A stretch of DNA of 39,511 bases from a bacterium (GTDB lineage Bacteria; Desulfobacterota; S145-22), in assembly GCA_026986155.1 (NCBI GenBank), contig JALSPC010000103.1:1-39511 (forward strand). The letters run 5' to 3'. The notes below the pieces were generated by a model that was given only the letters and a program-made list of their open reading frames with translations, had not been told where the DNA came from and made no database searches. The stretch's first letter is position 1. Each line of letters starts with the position of its first letter. The position numbers and the translations under genes are program-made. Positions 1 through 9,490 of the stretch are shown here, one piece after another.

Positions 1-361
1 TGCTGGTCCAATAAATTTCCTCTCCGTCCTTGAGGCCCTTTAGGAGATCCATGTGGTGGAGGGTGGTGAAAATGCGTTCCGCCTCATCCTCGGAGACCCC
101 GAGGGCCTGGGCCGCTTCCTCTTTCTTGACCCGTCCCCGGTTGCGGATTAGGTCCAACAGTTTCTTCTGCTCGTCGGTCAGGTCCGCCAGGATATCCTGA
201 CCCTTCCGCTCCGCCTCCTTCTTAGCGGCGTAACTGGCCCATGGGTCACAGGTCCGGGGCGGGTTCATGAGGTCGAAGTAGCAATCTTCGCAGACCTTCA
301 TGCCCCTGAACTCGAACATATCCTCTTCCTTGACTTCGGTGCCACACTTTTCGCACTTCAT
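1..361 (-). CDS. Small zinc-ribbon / winged-helix protein (partial, C-terminus off window)
   Basis: The minus strand reads an open frame of 120 codons from an ATG at 359-361 to the left edge, so the C-terminus is missing. It begins MKCEKCGTEV and carries two CxxC pairs at about residues 3/6 and 24/27, a LIM- or treble-clef-like zinc ribbon. A CDPWA motif follows, then from about residue 60 a charged helical region that reads like a winged-helix DNA-binding or protein-interaction domain (EEAAQALGVSEDEAERIF). A good Shine-Dalgarno sequence (AGGAGG) lies about 8 nt upstream of the ATG, which fixes the start. I do not recognise a named family. A small zinc-binding regulator is the reasonable guess, and no reaction can be assigned. 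Confidence 0.75.
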   Translation of the reverse strand, partial: MKCEKCGTEVKEEDMFEFRGMKVCEDCYFDLMNPPRTCDPWASYAAKKEAERKGQDILADLTDEQKKLLDLIRNRGRVKKEEAAQALGVSEDEAERIFTTLHHMDLLKGLKDGEEIYWTS

Positions 362-692
362 GACACATTCCTCCTTACCTGGTTTTTCTTCTATCGCCGG
401 ACTATCACAGGAGATTTATCAAGTCAATATAACCGTGAACTTAATACTTACCACGCCCGACTTTCCAGCTTCGATCTGTTTAAAGGTTGTCCCATTCAAT
501 CTCCAAGCTTCCTCCCGGGCCCGTAGAGGTTGCATGCTGGTTCCATAGTTAAAACCCCTCTTTCTCAGGTCCTAATCGGGTCAGTAGATGCGGGCGTGAA
601 ACCTTTTAATCTCAGAAAAAAAGTCATAAGACTTATCCATGTAGCAGAGCTTGCGAAGATTGAAAAGCTTAGTATAATTTTTTGAAAATGTC
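362..692. other. Intergenic region, AT-rich, no gene seen
   Basis: About 330 bases between the divergent zinc-ribbon gene and the hydrolase pseudogene. Short reading frames here lack ribosome binding sites and recognisable protein character. The only structured signal is a possible sigma70 promoter at its right end. Base composition is lower in G+C than most of the window and continues into the pseudogene. Confidence 0.5.
651..678 (+). promoter_or_regulatory. Candidate sigma70 promoter before the hydrolase pseudogene
   Basis: TTGCGA (651-656) and a perfect TATAAT (673-678) are separated by 16 bases. Transcription would start near 685, only a few bases before the ATG at 693, so a message from here would be almost leaderless. 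The AT-rich setting makes chance matches more likely than elsewhere. Confidence 0.35.
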
Positions 693-1582
693 ATGATCGC
701 GATCCTGGCAACGAGTTTATTTCCCATAGCTGTTTGTTATTCTCGACCGCTTAGACCTCCGCGGCCGTGGGTTCGTCGTAACGCGCACCGCAGGGCCCTT
801 GTTCATGAACAATTACATCCCGCTGTCAAGTCGCCTGAAGAGATACGGGAGGTTCTCAGAGAGGTGGGAGGCAAAAATGTCGTTCTGGAGAATGGAAGCT
901 CTTTTCTGTTATGGTTTCCAGAGAAATGGAATTCCTTGCAAATCAAGCATATTATAAGTCTCGCTTCATGGCAGCGGAGGACATGCCGAACGAATGTTTT
1001 ATCTCTGGTATCGGAATCGATGGTATCACGATTACGCGATTATTGCGCCGCAATATGCCCAGATAGACGAAAACGGGCTGATGCAATTCATGGATTATGG
1101 ATTCCCGGAGTATCTATCAAAACCTAAGACTTATCGTAGATTACCTGTGGAAAAACGCTTATTGAGATAATAAGACCGTATTAATTCTGCATGGTTTTTC
1201 CCGCGGCGCGGCCAGAATTTTCGAGCTCGCGGCTTTGGATCGAGCCTCGGAGGGAATGGGTGTATTCGCGGCATTCATTGCCGATTCGGGGACATCGTTT
1301 GCCGAGAATCAAGGGAGAATTTCTGCGTTTCTACGCGGGCTTCCGCTTAACGCCTATAAGGGAGGCAGGTTTTGGTTATACAGTGGAACAGGCGACCATG
1401 AGGGGCGAACCTGCAATGATATGCGAAAAATGAAAAGATTCATAATAGCTCATGGGGGTAAAGTTGATGATATGTATTTTTATGATACGTAGATGCACGG
1501 CATCCTTATTACCGGTGGCGCTCACAGAGAAAGCGCTGCCTTGAGCACCTTGTTTGCCTATATCAATGCCATTAGATCTTGA
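693..1582 (+). pseudogene. Decayed alpha/beta-hydrolase (esterase / depolymerase-like)
   Basis: Three frames together spell one hydrolase. Frame A (from 693) gives a hydrophobic N-terminus and reads to LQIKHIISL near 962. Frame B continues from about 964 with LHGSGGHAERMFYLWYRN, an HGSGG oxyanion-hole motif, then AIIAPQYAQIDENGL, ending at TAA 1169-1171. Frame C (about 1175 on) gives LILHGFSRGAARIFELAALD, a GxSxGA nucleophile elbow, then FAAFIADSGT. It meets an in-frame TAG at 1490-1492 and continues in the same frame to TGA 1580-1582 with GGAHRESAALSTLFAYINAI, a plausible catalytic-His tail. The order oxyanion loop, Ser elbow, His is that of an intact alpha/beta-hydrolase. At least two frameshifts (near 962 and 1150-1180) and one nonsense codon break it. 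The N-terminal boundary is uncertain, and the substrate cannot be told. Confidence 0.72.
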
Positions 1583-1712
1583 GAAAACTTACATTAAACA
1601 ATTCGAGGCGTTGAATTCCGGGTTGATTCGCGTGTTCCATATCACGTATGCCGGCTTGTTGCTCTCATCGCTCCACTTTACTTTTCTTTATTGAAAGTCT
1701 ATACAAAAACAC

Positions 1713-2918
1713 ATGGACGAAAATGAACGCCGTATTCTTGTGGTCACGAGTTTCGGACACTTTATGAGCCACTTTAACATGATGGTCTTTCCCGCCCTGG
1801 TGCTTCCCCTTACCACCTATTACCATCTGAGTTTCAGCCAGGTGGTCCGGCTCTCCTTTCTCATGTATCTTTTCTACGGGATTTCCGCCCTGCCGTGGGG
1901 CCTCGCGACCGATAAACTGGGTGCCAAAAGGCTCCTGATGGGATTCTTCCTTGGAACGGGGATCTGTTCCCTCCTGGCGGCGGGTTTCATGAGTACACCT
2001 TTTGGCTTTATGGTTTTCCTGTCGGGGATCGGGATCTTTTCGGGGATCTATCATCCCGCCGGGATCGGGCTGGTCTCCCGGGGGGTCCGCCGAATCGGCA
2101 AGGGACTGGGCATCAACGGAATGCTGGGCAACGTGGGGTTTGCCTTCGGGCCTCTCATCACGGGATTCATCAATTACAAGTGGGGGCCCCGGGCGGCCTA
2201 TGTCTTCCTCGGTGTCTTCAATCTTCTGGGGTGCGGCCTCATCTTTTTCCTGAAGGTGTCGGAGCCGGAACGGACGGAGACGGCGAAGCAATCCTCCGGC
2301 GGCGGAATGTTGAAGGCCTTCCTTATCCTCTGTGTCGCCATGATCCTGGGGGGGATCACGTTTCGGGGTCTGACGGTGACCCTTCCGTCTCTCCTGGAGC
2401 TTCGAAATCCCGCGCTGCTGAAGGCCCTGGCCGGCGCCGTGAGTTTTCTCCAGTCTCCCAACGTGTCCGCCACGCTTCTGACCTCTCTCGTTTTCCTGAT
2501 CGGGATCGTGGGAGTTTACCTGGGCGGCATCATCGCGGACCGCGCGGACCTGCGATGGTCTTACATCGTCTTCAACGCCCTCGCCTTCTTCGGCGCCCTC
2601 GGGATGGCATTCTTTACCGATATTCCCCTCATCGTGGTGTCGGTTTTTTACACCTTTTTCCTGCTGGGGCTTCAACCCATTGAGAATACCCTGGTCGCTC
2701 GCTATACCCCCGACCGTCTCCGTCATTCGGGATATGGGGTGAAGTTCGTCCTGAAGTTCGGCGTGGGCGCCCTTGCCGTGCAGCTCATCGGCTGGATCAA
2801 GGCTGCGTGGTCCATCCAGGCGGTTTTCATCATGATGGCGATCATCTCGGTCCTGGTGGTGGGAACCATCGTCGTGCTGATCGTGCTCACGCGCCCACTA
2901 AAGGCGCACGCGTCCTAA
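1713..2918 (+). CDS. Major facilitator superfamily transporter
   Basis: A 401-residue polytopic membrane protein with about 12 hydrophobic segments and a classic MFS motif A in the loop after the second segment (GLATDKLGAKR, residues about 63-73). The GIYHPAGIGLVSRG stretch and the following GINGMLGNVGFAFGP helix resemble the fosmidomycin-resistance (Fsr)-like branch of MFS exporters, but the substrate is unknown. The ATG at 1713 follows AT-rich DNA with no clear Shine-Dalgarno sequence. It is chosen because it immediately precedes the first charged and hydrophobic residues. The gene stands alone between the hydrolase pseudogene and the serine operon promoter. Efflux of a small molecule across the inner membrane is likely; the direction is inferred only from family resemblance. 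Confidence 0.85.
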   Translation: MDENERRILVVTSFGHFMSHFNMMVFPALVLPLTTYYHLSFSQVVRLSFLMYLFYGISALPWGLATDKLGAKRLLMGFFLGTGICSLLAAGFMSTPFGFMVFLSGIGIFSGIYHPAGIGLVSRGVRRIGKGLGINGMLGNVGFAFGPLITGFINYKWGPRAAYVFLGVFNLLGCGLIFFLKVSEPERTETAKQSSGGGMLKAFLILCVAMILGGITFRGLTVTLPSLLELRNPALLKALAGAVSFLQSPNVSATLLTSLVFLIGIVGVYLGGIIADRADLRWSYIVFNALAFFGALGMAFFTDIPLIVVSVFYTFFLLGLQPIENTLVARYTPDRLRHSGYGVKFVLKFGVGALAVQLIGWIKAAWSIQAVFIMMAIISVLVVGTIVVLIVLTRPLKAHAS

Positions 2919-2948
2919 GGTTTCCCGTTATACAAGATAAAAAATCGT

Positions 2949-2977
2949 TTGACAGCGGGGGAGGTCTATTCTATAAT
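2949..2977 (+). promoter_or_regulatory. Consensus sigma70 promoter for the aminotransferase-serA operon
   Basis: A perfect -35 TTGACA (2949-2954) and a perfect -10 TATAAT (2972-2977) are separated by the optimal 17 bases. Transcription should start near 2984, giving a leader of about 85 bases before the ATG at 3069. No operator-like palindrome or terminator hairpin is obvious in that leader, so strong constitutive transcription is the simplest reading. Confidence 0.8.
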
Positions 2978-3068
2978 GCCGTGCCGTGGTGAACATGAAA
3001 ACATTCGTTTTTGTCATCATTTTTCGACATCTTGTCCCCCATAACGCAAAGACTGGAGAGGAGGAAGT

Positions 3069-4202
3069 ATGAAGTCGTATCTGTTTGCCCCCGGGCCCAC
3101 GCCGGTTCCGGAAAACGTGTTGCTTCGCATGGCCGCTCCCATCATCCACCACCGGGAAAAGGCCTTTTCCGACCTGTTCGAAGAGGTGCGGGAAGGCCTG
3201 AGATATCTTTTCCAGACGAAGCAAGAGGTGCTCGTCCTGACCGCCTCCGGAACAGGCGGCATGGAAGGCGCGGTGAGCAACCTGTTTGCCAGGGGGGATT
3301 CGGTCGTCGTGGTGAGGGCCGGCAAGTTCGGACAGCGCTGGGGGGAACTTTGCGAGGCCTTCGGCCTTTCTCCCGTTTACGCGGACTTCCCCTGGGGAGA
3401 ACCGGCGGATCCCGAAAGGATCCGGCAGCTCTTGGACGACAATCCCTCCGCCAAGGGGGTCCTGGTCCAGGCGTCGGAGACGTCCACCGGTGTCATGCAT
3501 CCCATCCGAGAAATCGCGGAGATCACCGCCTCCCGGGACGAGGTGGCGCTCGTGGTGGACGGGATCACGGCCGTGGGGGTCTTCGCGATGCCCATGGACG
3601 ACTGGGGGATCGACGTGGTGGTGACAGGATCCCAGAAGGCCCTGATGCTGCCGCCCGGTCTCGCCTTCGTGGCCCTCAGCGAGAAGGCGTGGCGGATGGT
3701 GGAGGCGTCCGGCACGTCCAGATATTATTTCGATTTGAAGAAACACCTCAAGTCGGCCCAGAAAAATCAGACCCCCTATACCCCGGCCATTTCCCTGGTG
3801 ATCGGGCTTCACGAGGTCCTTTCCATGTTGAGGGAAGAGGGGCTGGAGAACGTGTTCGCGCGGCATCACCGCTTGGCGGAGGCCACGCGAGGGGCCGTGA
3901 AGGCTATGGGCCTCGAGCTGTTTGCCAAGGCCTCGCCCAGTGACGCCTTGACGGCCGTTAAGGTCCCCGAGGGGATGGACGGAATCGCCCTGAAGAAGAC
4001 CTTTCTCGAGCGTTACGGCATGGTTGTGGCCGGCGGGCAGGACCACGTCAAGGGAAAGATTATCCGCATCGCCCACCTGGGCTATTTCGACCCCATGGAT
4101 ATGTTCCAGGTCATCGGCGCCCTGGAGATGTCCCTTCACAAGATGGGGTATCCTGTCCAACTTGGAAGCGGCCTGAAGGTTCTGGCCGAGAAACTGGCGT
4201 AG
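3069..4202 (+). CDS. Class V PLP aminotransferase (serine/alanine-glyoxylate type)
   Basis: A 377-residue fold-type I, class V aminotransferase. It opens FAPGPTPVPENVL, the substrate-loop signature of the alanine/serine-glyoxylate and soluble hydrogenase 42 kDa subunit-like group. The PLP-binding Asp lies in VVDGITAVG (about D164), and the Schiff-base Lys is K190 in TGSQKALM. A strong GGAGAGGAGG ribosome site precedes the ATG. The gene sits directly upstream of serA with a 9-base gap, under a consensus promoter. In this context it probably supplies the transamination step of serine formation (phosphohydroxypyruvate or hydroxypyruvate plus an amino donor) in place of a standard serC. That role is inferred from the pairing. 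Glyoxylate as acceptor is an alternative. Confidence 0.88.
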   Translation: MKSYLFAPGPTPVPENVLLRMAAPIIHHREKAFSDLFEEVREGLRYLFQTKQEVLVLTASGTGGMEGAVSNLFARGDSVVVVRAGKFGQRWGELCEAFGLSPVYADFPWGEPADPERIRQLLDDNPSAKGVLVQASETSTGVMHPIREIAEITASRDEVALVVDGITAVGVFAMPMDDWGIDVVVTGSQKALMLPPGLAFVALSEKAWRMVEASGTSRYYFDLKKHLKSAQKNQTPYTPAISLVIGLHEVLSMLREEGLENVFARHHRLAEATRGAVKAMGLELFAKASPSDALTAVKVPEGMDGIALKKTFLERYGMVVAGGQDHVKGKIIRIAHLGYFDPMDMFQVIGALEMSLHKMGYPVQLGSGLKVLAEKLA

Positions 4203-4211
4203 GAGGAAGCG

Positions 4212-5798
4212 ATGAAGGTACTTGTAAGCGACAAGCTGGCGGAAACGGGACTGGATAAACTGACGCACGCCGACGGGATAAGGGTAGACGTGAAGACGGG
4301 GCTTTCTCCCGAGGAATTGAAAAAGATCATCGGGGAATACGACGGTATTATCATCCGGAGTTCGACGCGCCTGACGGAGGATGTCCTGGAGGCGGCCAAG
4401 AGGCTCAAGGTCATCGGCCGCGCGGGAATCGGCCTGGACAATGTGGATGTTCCGGCGGCGACCCGCAAGGGGATCGTGGTCATGAATACCCCCCAGGGAA
4501 ACAACATCGCCGCCGCGGAGCATACCATCTCCATGATGCTGTCCATGGCGCGCAGGATCCCCCAGGCCACGGCCTCCCTCAAGGCGGGCAAGTGGGAAAA
4601 GAACCGTTTCATGGGGGTCCAGGTCTATCACAAGGTCCTGGGGATTATCGGGATTGGGAACATCGGGGGGATCGTGGCGGACCGGGCCCTGGGACTGAAG
4701 ATGCGGGTCATCGCCTATGATCCCTTCATCTCCGAGGAGAGGGCGAAGGAGATGGGGATCGAGCTGGTCAAGGATCTGAACGATCTCTTCTCCCGCGCGG
4801 ATTTCATCACGGTGCACACGCCCCTGGTCAAGGAGACCCGGAACCTCATCAACAAGGAGGCCTTCGGGAAGATGAAGGACGGGGTCATGATCATCAACTG
4901 CGCGCGGGGCGGCATCGTCAACGAGCGGGATCTTTACGACGCCATCGTTTCCGGGAAGGTGGCGGGGGCGGCCCTCGATGTCTTCGAGGTGGAGCCCGCC
5001 AAGGACAATCCCCTATTTGAGCTGGACCAGGTCATCGTGACCCCCCACCTGGGCGCCTCCACGGGTGAGGCCCAGCGGAACGTGGCCTCGGCCATCGCCG
5101 ATCAGGTCATCGCCTACCTGCTGCACCGCACCATCCTGAACGCCGTCAACGTCCCCGCCGTCAGCCCGGAGGTCATGGAGCGGATCGGTCCCTATCTCAA
5201 CCTGGCGGAAAACCTGGGAGGGTTTCTCGCGCAGGTCTGCGCCTTCGGTATCGAGGCGGTCGATATCGAGTTCCACGGGGAGATGTTCGAACGGGAAGAC
5301 ACGGAGCCCATCGTCCTGTCCACCCTGAAGGGATTGCTCTCGCCGGTCATGGGGGACGACGTCAACTTCGTGAACGCCAAGATCATGGCCCAGCAGCGTA
5401 AGATCAAGATAAAGGAATCCCTGGTGGAGGACACGGGGGACTACACGAACCTCATCGTCCTGAAGGTTCGGGGAAAGGACGAGGAGCACAGCATCTGGGG
5501 GACCCTCTTCGGAAAGAAAGAGCCCCGGATCGTCCGTTACAACGACTTCATCATCGAGGCCATCCCCCGGGGGGAAATCCTCCTCGTGGAGAACTACGAC
5601 CGCCCTGGCGTCATCGGGAATATAGGGACGACCCTGGGCCGCGAAGGGGTCAACATCGCCACGATGCAGTTCGGACGGGACAAGATGGGGGGACAGGCCA
5701 TCTCGCTGCTCCACCTGGACGCCCCGTTGAACGACGAGCTTATGAAAAAACTGCTTGCCCTCCCGAATATCATCTCCGTGAAGTCCATCCGCTTGTGA
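4212..5798 (+). CDS. serA: D-3-phosphoglycerate dehydrogenase
   Basis: A 528-residue enzyme oxidising 3-phosphoglycerate to 3-phosphohydroxypyruvate with NAD, the first step of serine synthesis. The D-2-hydroxyacid dehydrogenase fold is clear: IGRAGIGLDNVDV at about 68-80, the NAD-binding GIGNIG at 147-152, and catalytic residues R232 (CARGGIVN), E261 (FEVEPA) and H279 (TPHLGAST). After residue 300 comes an intervening (ASB-type) domain. A C-terminal ACT domain follows (VENYDRPGVIGNIGTTLG, from about residue 457), the usual site for feedback by serine. The length matches the long form found in Bacillus and deltaproteobacteria. The start has GGAGGAAGCG before it. Co-transcribed with the aminotransferase. 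Confidence 0.97.
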   Translation: MKVLVSDKLAETGLDKLTHADGIRVDVKTGLSPEELKKIIGEYDGIIIRSSTRLTEDVLEAAKRLKVIGRAGIGLDNVDVPAATRKGIVVMNTPQGNNIAAAEHTISMMLSMARRIPQATASLKAGKWEKNRFMGVQVYHKVLGIIGIGNIGGIVADRALGLKMRVIAYDPFISEERAKEMGIELVKDLNDLFSRADFITVHTPLVKETRNLINKEAFGKMKDGVMIINCARGGIVNERDLYDAIVSGKVAGAALDVFEVEPAKDNPLFELDQVIVTPHLGASTGEAQRNVASAIADQVIAYLLHRTILNAVNVPAVSPEVMERIGPYLNLAENLGGFLAQVCAFGIEAVDIEFHGEMFEREDTEPIVLSTLKGLLSPVMGDDVNFVNAKIMAQQRKIKIKESLVEDTGDYTNLIVLKVRGKDEEHSIWGTLFGKKEPRIVRYNDFIIEAIPRGEILLVENYDRPGVIGNIGTTLGREGVNIATMQFGRDKMGGQAISLLHLDAPLNDELMKKLLALPNIISVKSIRL

Positions 5799-5822
5799 AA
5801 AGCGCGGGTAAGGTGATAAAAT
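5793..5822 (+). promoter_or_regulatory. Candidate extended -10 promoter for purA
   Basis: TTGTGA (5793-5798, overlapping the serA stop codon) and TAAAAT (5817-5822) lie 18 bases apart. The -10 is preceded by TGA, giving an extended -10 TGnTAAAAT. The predicted start near 5829 leaves a leader of about 105 bases that contains the hairpin at 5838-5859. Confidence 0.45.
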
Positions 5823-5837
5823 AAGAAACGGTTTTTA

Positions 5838-5859
5838 GCTCCCCGTAAAGGTGGGGAGC
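5838..5859 (+). other. GC-rich hairpin between serA and purA
   Basis: GCTCCCC (5838-5844) and GGGGAGC (5853-5859) form a perfect 7-bp stem around an 8-base loop. AACG (5827-5830) and CGTT (5860-5863) could close an outer stem over a bulge. There is no U-tract after it on the plus strand, so a standard intrinsic terminator is unlikely. It may be an RNA leader element for purA or a processing/rho-type end for serA. Confidence 0.5.
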
Positions 5860-5865
5860 CGTTGA

Positions 5866-7224
<1,359 letters not shown>

Positions 7225-7294
7225 CCGTTATCCGCCCGGCATTTTCTCTCGATTGTTTGTCGAATGAAAAATGTTTATATTCCCTTGACTTTTT

Positions 7295-7314
7295 AGGGGA
7301 AGGAAGGTTCCCCT
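7295..7314 (+). other. Small hairpin downstream of purA
   Basis: AGGGGAA (7295-7301) and TTCCCCT (7308-7314) form a perfect 7-bp stem with a 6-base loop, 70 bases past the purA stop. No T-run follows on the plus strand, although TTTTT precedes it. A terminator role is possible but not shown. Confidence 0.35.
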
Positions 7315-7379
7315 GAGAAACAAGACGTCAAGCGGGTTTTGAGCGCGCGAGCGCCCGCCAGCGGGAGTGGGCGCCGGTA

Positions 7380-7399
7380 TCCGCGTGTTTTCCGCGTGT
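7380..7399 (+). promoter_or_regulatory. Direct repeat upstream of the ftsH promoter
   Basis: The 9-mer TCCGCGTGT occurs at 7380-7388 and again at 7391-7399, an 11-base period of one helical turn. It lies about 40-60 bases upstream of the ftsH -10 element, a usual place for an activator dimer on one DNA face. No regulator family is recognised. Confidence 0.3.
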
Positions 7400-7437
7400 C
7401 CTTTTCGCAACGCTCCCTATGTTTTATCTTTTTTTTA

Positions 7438-7446
7438 TGATATAAT
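7438..7446 (+). promoter_or_regulatory. Extended -10 promoter for the ftsH operon
   Basis: TGATATAAT combines a perfect -10 TATAAT (7441-7446) with the TGn extension. The -35 region (about 7418-7423) is a poor match, as is common for extended -10 promoters. Transcription should begin near 7453, just ahead of the ftsH ATG at 7476. Confidence 0.55.
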
Positions 7447-7475
7447 TCACGAATCAAAATCTATGAGAGTGGGTA

Positions 7476-9461
7476 ATGGAAAGAAGAAACAGTAAAAAAA
7501 TGAATCCGTTCTACCGGAACCTGGCATTCTGGCTGCTGATAAGCCTGTTCATGATATTCATGTTCAACGTCTTCAACAAGGGCCAGACGACGCATAAGAG
7601 TATCATCTTCAGCGACTTCCTGAACATGGTAAACAATGGTGAAATCATCGCGGTGACCATCCAGGGGAACCGCATCGAGGGCACCACGACCAGCGGGACC
7701 CCGTTCAAGACGTATGCCCCCGATTATCCGGACCTGGTGAAACTCCTCCAGAAAAAGGGCGTGAAAATTACGGCCAAACCGCCCCAGGAGTCTCCCCTCT
7801 GGCAGTCGATTCTCATCTCCTGGTTTCCCATGCTTCTGCTTATTGCTGTCTGGATCTTCTTCATGCGCCAGATGCAGGTGGGCGGCGGAAAGGCCCTGTC
7901 GTTCGGAAAGAGCCGCGCCAAGGTGCTCTCCGAGTCGAAGAAGAAGGTCACCTTCAAGGATGTGGCGGGCATAGAGGAGGCCAAGGAAGAGCTCCAGGAG
8001 ATTATTGAGTTCCTCAAGGATCCCAAGAAGTTCACGCGCCTGGGCGGGAGAATCCCGAAGGGGGTCCTGTTGATGGGAGCCCCGGGGACGGGCAAGACGC
8101 TCCTGGCCAAGGCCATCGCGGGGGAAGCGAATGTCCCGTTCTTCAGCATCAGCGGCTCCGATTTCGTCGAGATGTTCGTCGGCGTGGGGGCCTCCCGTGT
8201 AAGGGACCTCTTCGTCCAGGGAAAGAAGAACGCCCCGTGTATCATCTTCATCGACGAGATAGACGCCGTAGGGCGTCATCGGGGCGCGGGGCTCGGCGGC
8301 GGTCACGACGAGCGTGAGCAAACCCTCAACCAGTTGCTGGTGGAGATGGACGGCTTCGAGTCGTCCGACGGGGTCATTCTCATCTCGGCCACCAACCGCC
8401 CGGACGTGCTCGATCCCGCGCTGATGCGTCCGGGCCGGTTCGACCGGCAGATCGTCGTTCCAGTCCCGGATGTCCGGGGACGCGAGGAGATCCTGAAGGT
8501 CCACACGCGAAAAACCCCCCTTTCAGACACGGTGGATCTCTCCATCATCGCCCGCGGAACCCCCGGTTTCACGGGGGCGGATCTGGAAAACCTCGTGAAC
8601 GAGGCTGCCCTGCTGGCTGCCCGGAAAGGCAAGGACAAGGTGGGGATGGACGATTTCGAGGAGGCCAAGGACAAGGTCCTGATGGGGGTGGAGCGCAAGA
8701 GCATGATCATCTCCGAGGATGAGAAACGCAACACGGCTTACCACGAGGCGGGGCACACGCTGGTGGCGAAGCTTCTCCCCGGAACCGATCCCATTCACAA
8801 GGTCACCATCATCCCGAGGGGCCGCGCACTGGGCCTAACCCAGCAGCTCCCCATCGACGAGAAACATACCTACTCCAAGGAATACCTGTTGAACAATATC
8901 ACCGTCCTCATGGGGGGACGCGTGGCTGAAGAGCTGATCTTCAATCACATGACCACGGGGGCCGGCAACGATATCGAGCGGGCCACGGAGCTGGCACGGA
9001 AGATGGTCTGCGAGTGGGGCATGAGTGAACGGCTGGGGCCCCTGGCCTTTGGGAAAAAAGAGGAACAGATCTTCCTTGGCCGGGAGATCGCCCAGCACAA
9101 GGATTACAGCGAGAAGACCGCTATCGAAATCGACGAGGAGGTTACCTCGATCGTGACCCAGTGCTACGAACATTCCAAGAAACTCTTGAAGGATAATATA
9201 GATATTCTCAATCGCCTTGCGGAAACGCTCCTGGAAAAAGAGGTCCTCGATGGGGAACAAATAGACCGAATCGTGAAGGGACTTCCTTTGAAAGAGGAGA
9301 AGAGGCCGAAAGAGGAAAAACCCAAGGCGTCGGAGGACCCCCGAAATGACGGGGAGGGTCAGTCTCCCCGGGAAAACGGGAGGGAAACCATGGCCGCGAC
9401 GCCAGACGCGCAAGAAGGCCCGGGAATGCCGCCGGAAGAGGGTGGAGACCCCGAAGCCTGA
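7476..9461 (+). CDS. ftsH: ATP-dependent zinc metalloprotease FtsH
   Basis: A membrane-anchored AAA protease that extracts and degrades membrane and short-lived cytosolic proteins as a hexamer. Residues about 17-33 and 113-130 are the two membrane spans, flanking a periplasmic domain of about 75 residues. Walker A is GAPGTGKT (201-208) and Walker B IIFIDE (256-261). The second region of homology ISATNRPD...MRPGRFDR spans about 303-324, and the zinc site HEAGH is at 423-427. The 661-residue length includes a charged, low-complexity tail ([16 protein letters not shown] onward) that is not conserved. An in-frame ATG at 7501 ([10 protein letters not shown]) is a plausible alternative start. First gene of the long plus-strand run. 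Confidence 0.96.
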   Translation: MERRNSKKMNPFYRNLAFWLLISLFMIFMFNVFNKGQTTHKSIIFSDFLNMVNNGEIIAVTIQGNRIEGTTTSGTPFKTYAPDYPDLVKLLQKKGVKITAKPPQESPLWQSILISWFPMLLLIAVWIFFMRQMQVGGGKALSFGKSRAKVLSESKKKVTFKDVAGIEEAKEELQEIIEFLKDPKKFTRLGGRIPKGVLLMGAPGTGKTLLAKAIAGEANVPFFSISGSDFVEMFVGVGASRVRDLFVQGKKNAPCIIFIDEIDAVGRHRGAGLGGGHDEREQTLNQLLVEMDGFESSDGVILISATNRPDVLDPALMRPGRFDRQIVVPVPDVRGREEILKVHTRKTPLSDTVDLSIIARGTPGFTGADLENLVNEAALLAARKGKDKVGMDDFEEAKDKVLMGVERKSMIISEDEKRNTAYHEAGHTLVAKLLPGTDPIHKVTIIPRGRALGLTQQLPIDEKHTYSKEYLLNNITVLMGGRVAEELIFNHMTTGAGNDIERATELARKMVCEWGMSERLGPLAFGKKEEQIFLGREIAQHKDYSEKTAIEIDEEVTSIVTQCYEHSKKLLKDNIDILNRLAETLLEKEVLDGEQIDRIVKGLPLKEEKRPKEEKPKASEDPRNDGEGQSPRENGRETMAATPDAQEGPGMPPEEGGDPEA

Positions 9462-9490
9462 ACATGACACGTGGCCCGGAGAGTTAGGAA

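Noticed and set aside
1490-1492. In-frame UAG in the hydrolase as a possible pyrrolysine codon
   Set aside because: The same gene carries two frameshifts, so decay explains the UAG better; no pyl genes are seen here.
2928-4817. 629-codon open frame on the minus strand
   Set aside because: It runs antisense to the aminotransferase and serA, both with full family motifs. Long antisense frames are expected in GC-rich genes, and its translation is rich in Arg, Gly, His and Asp without any domain.
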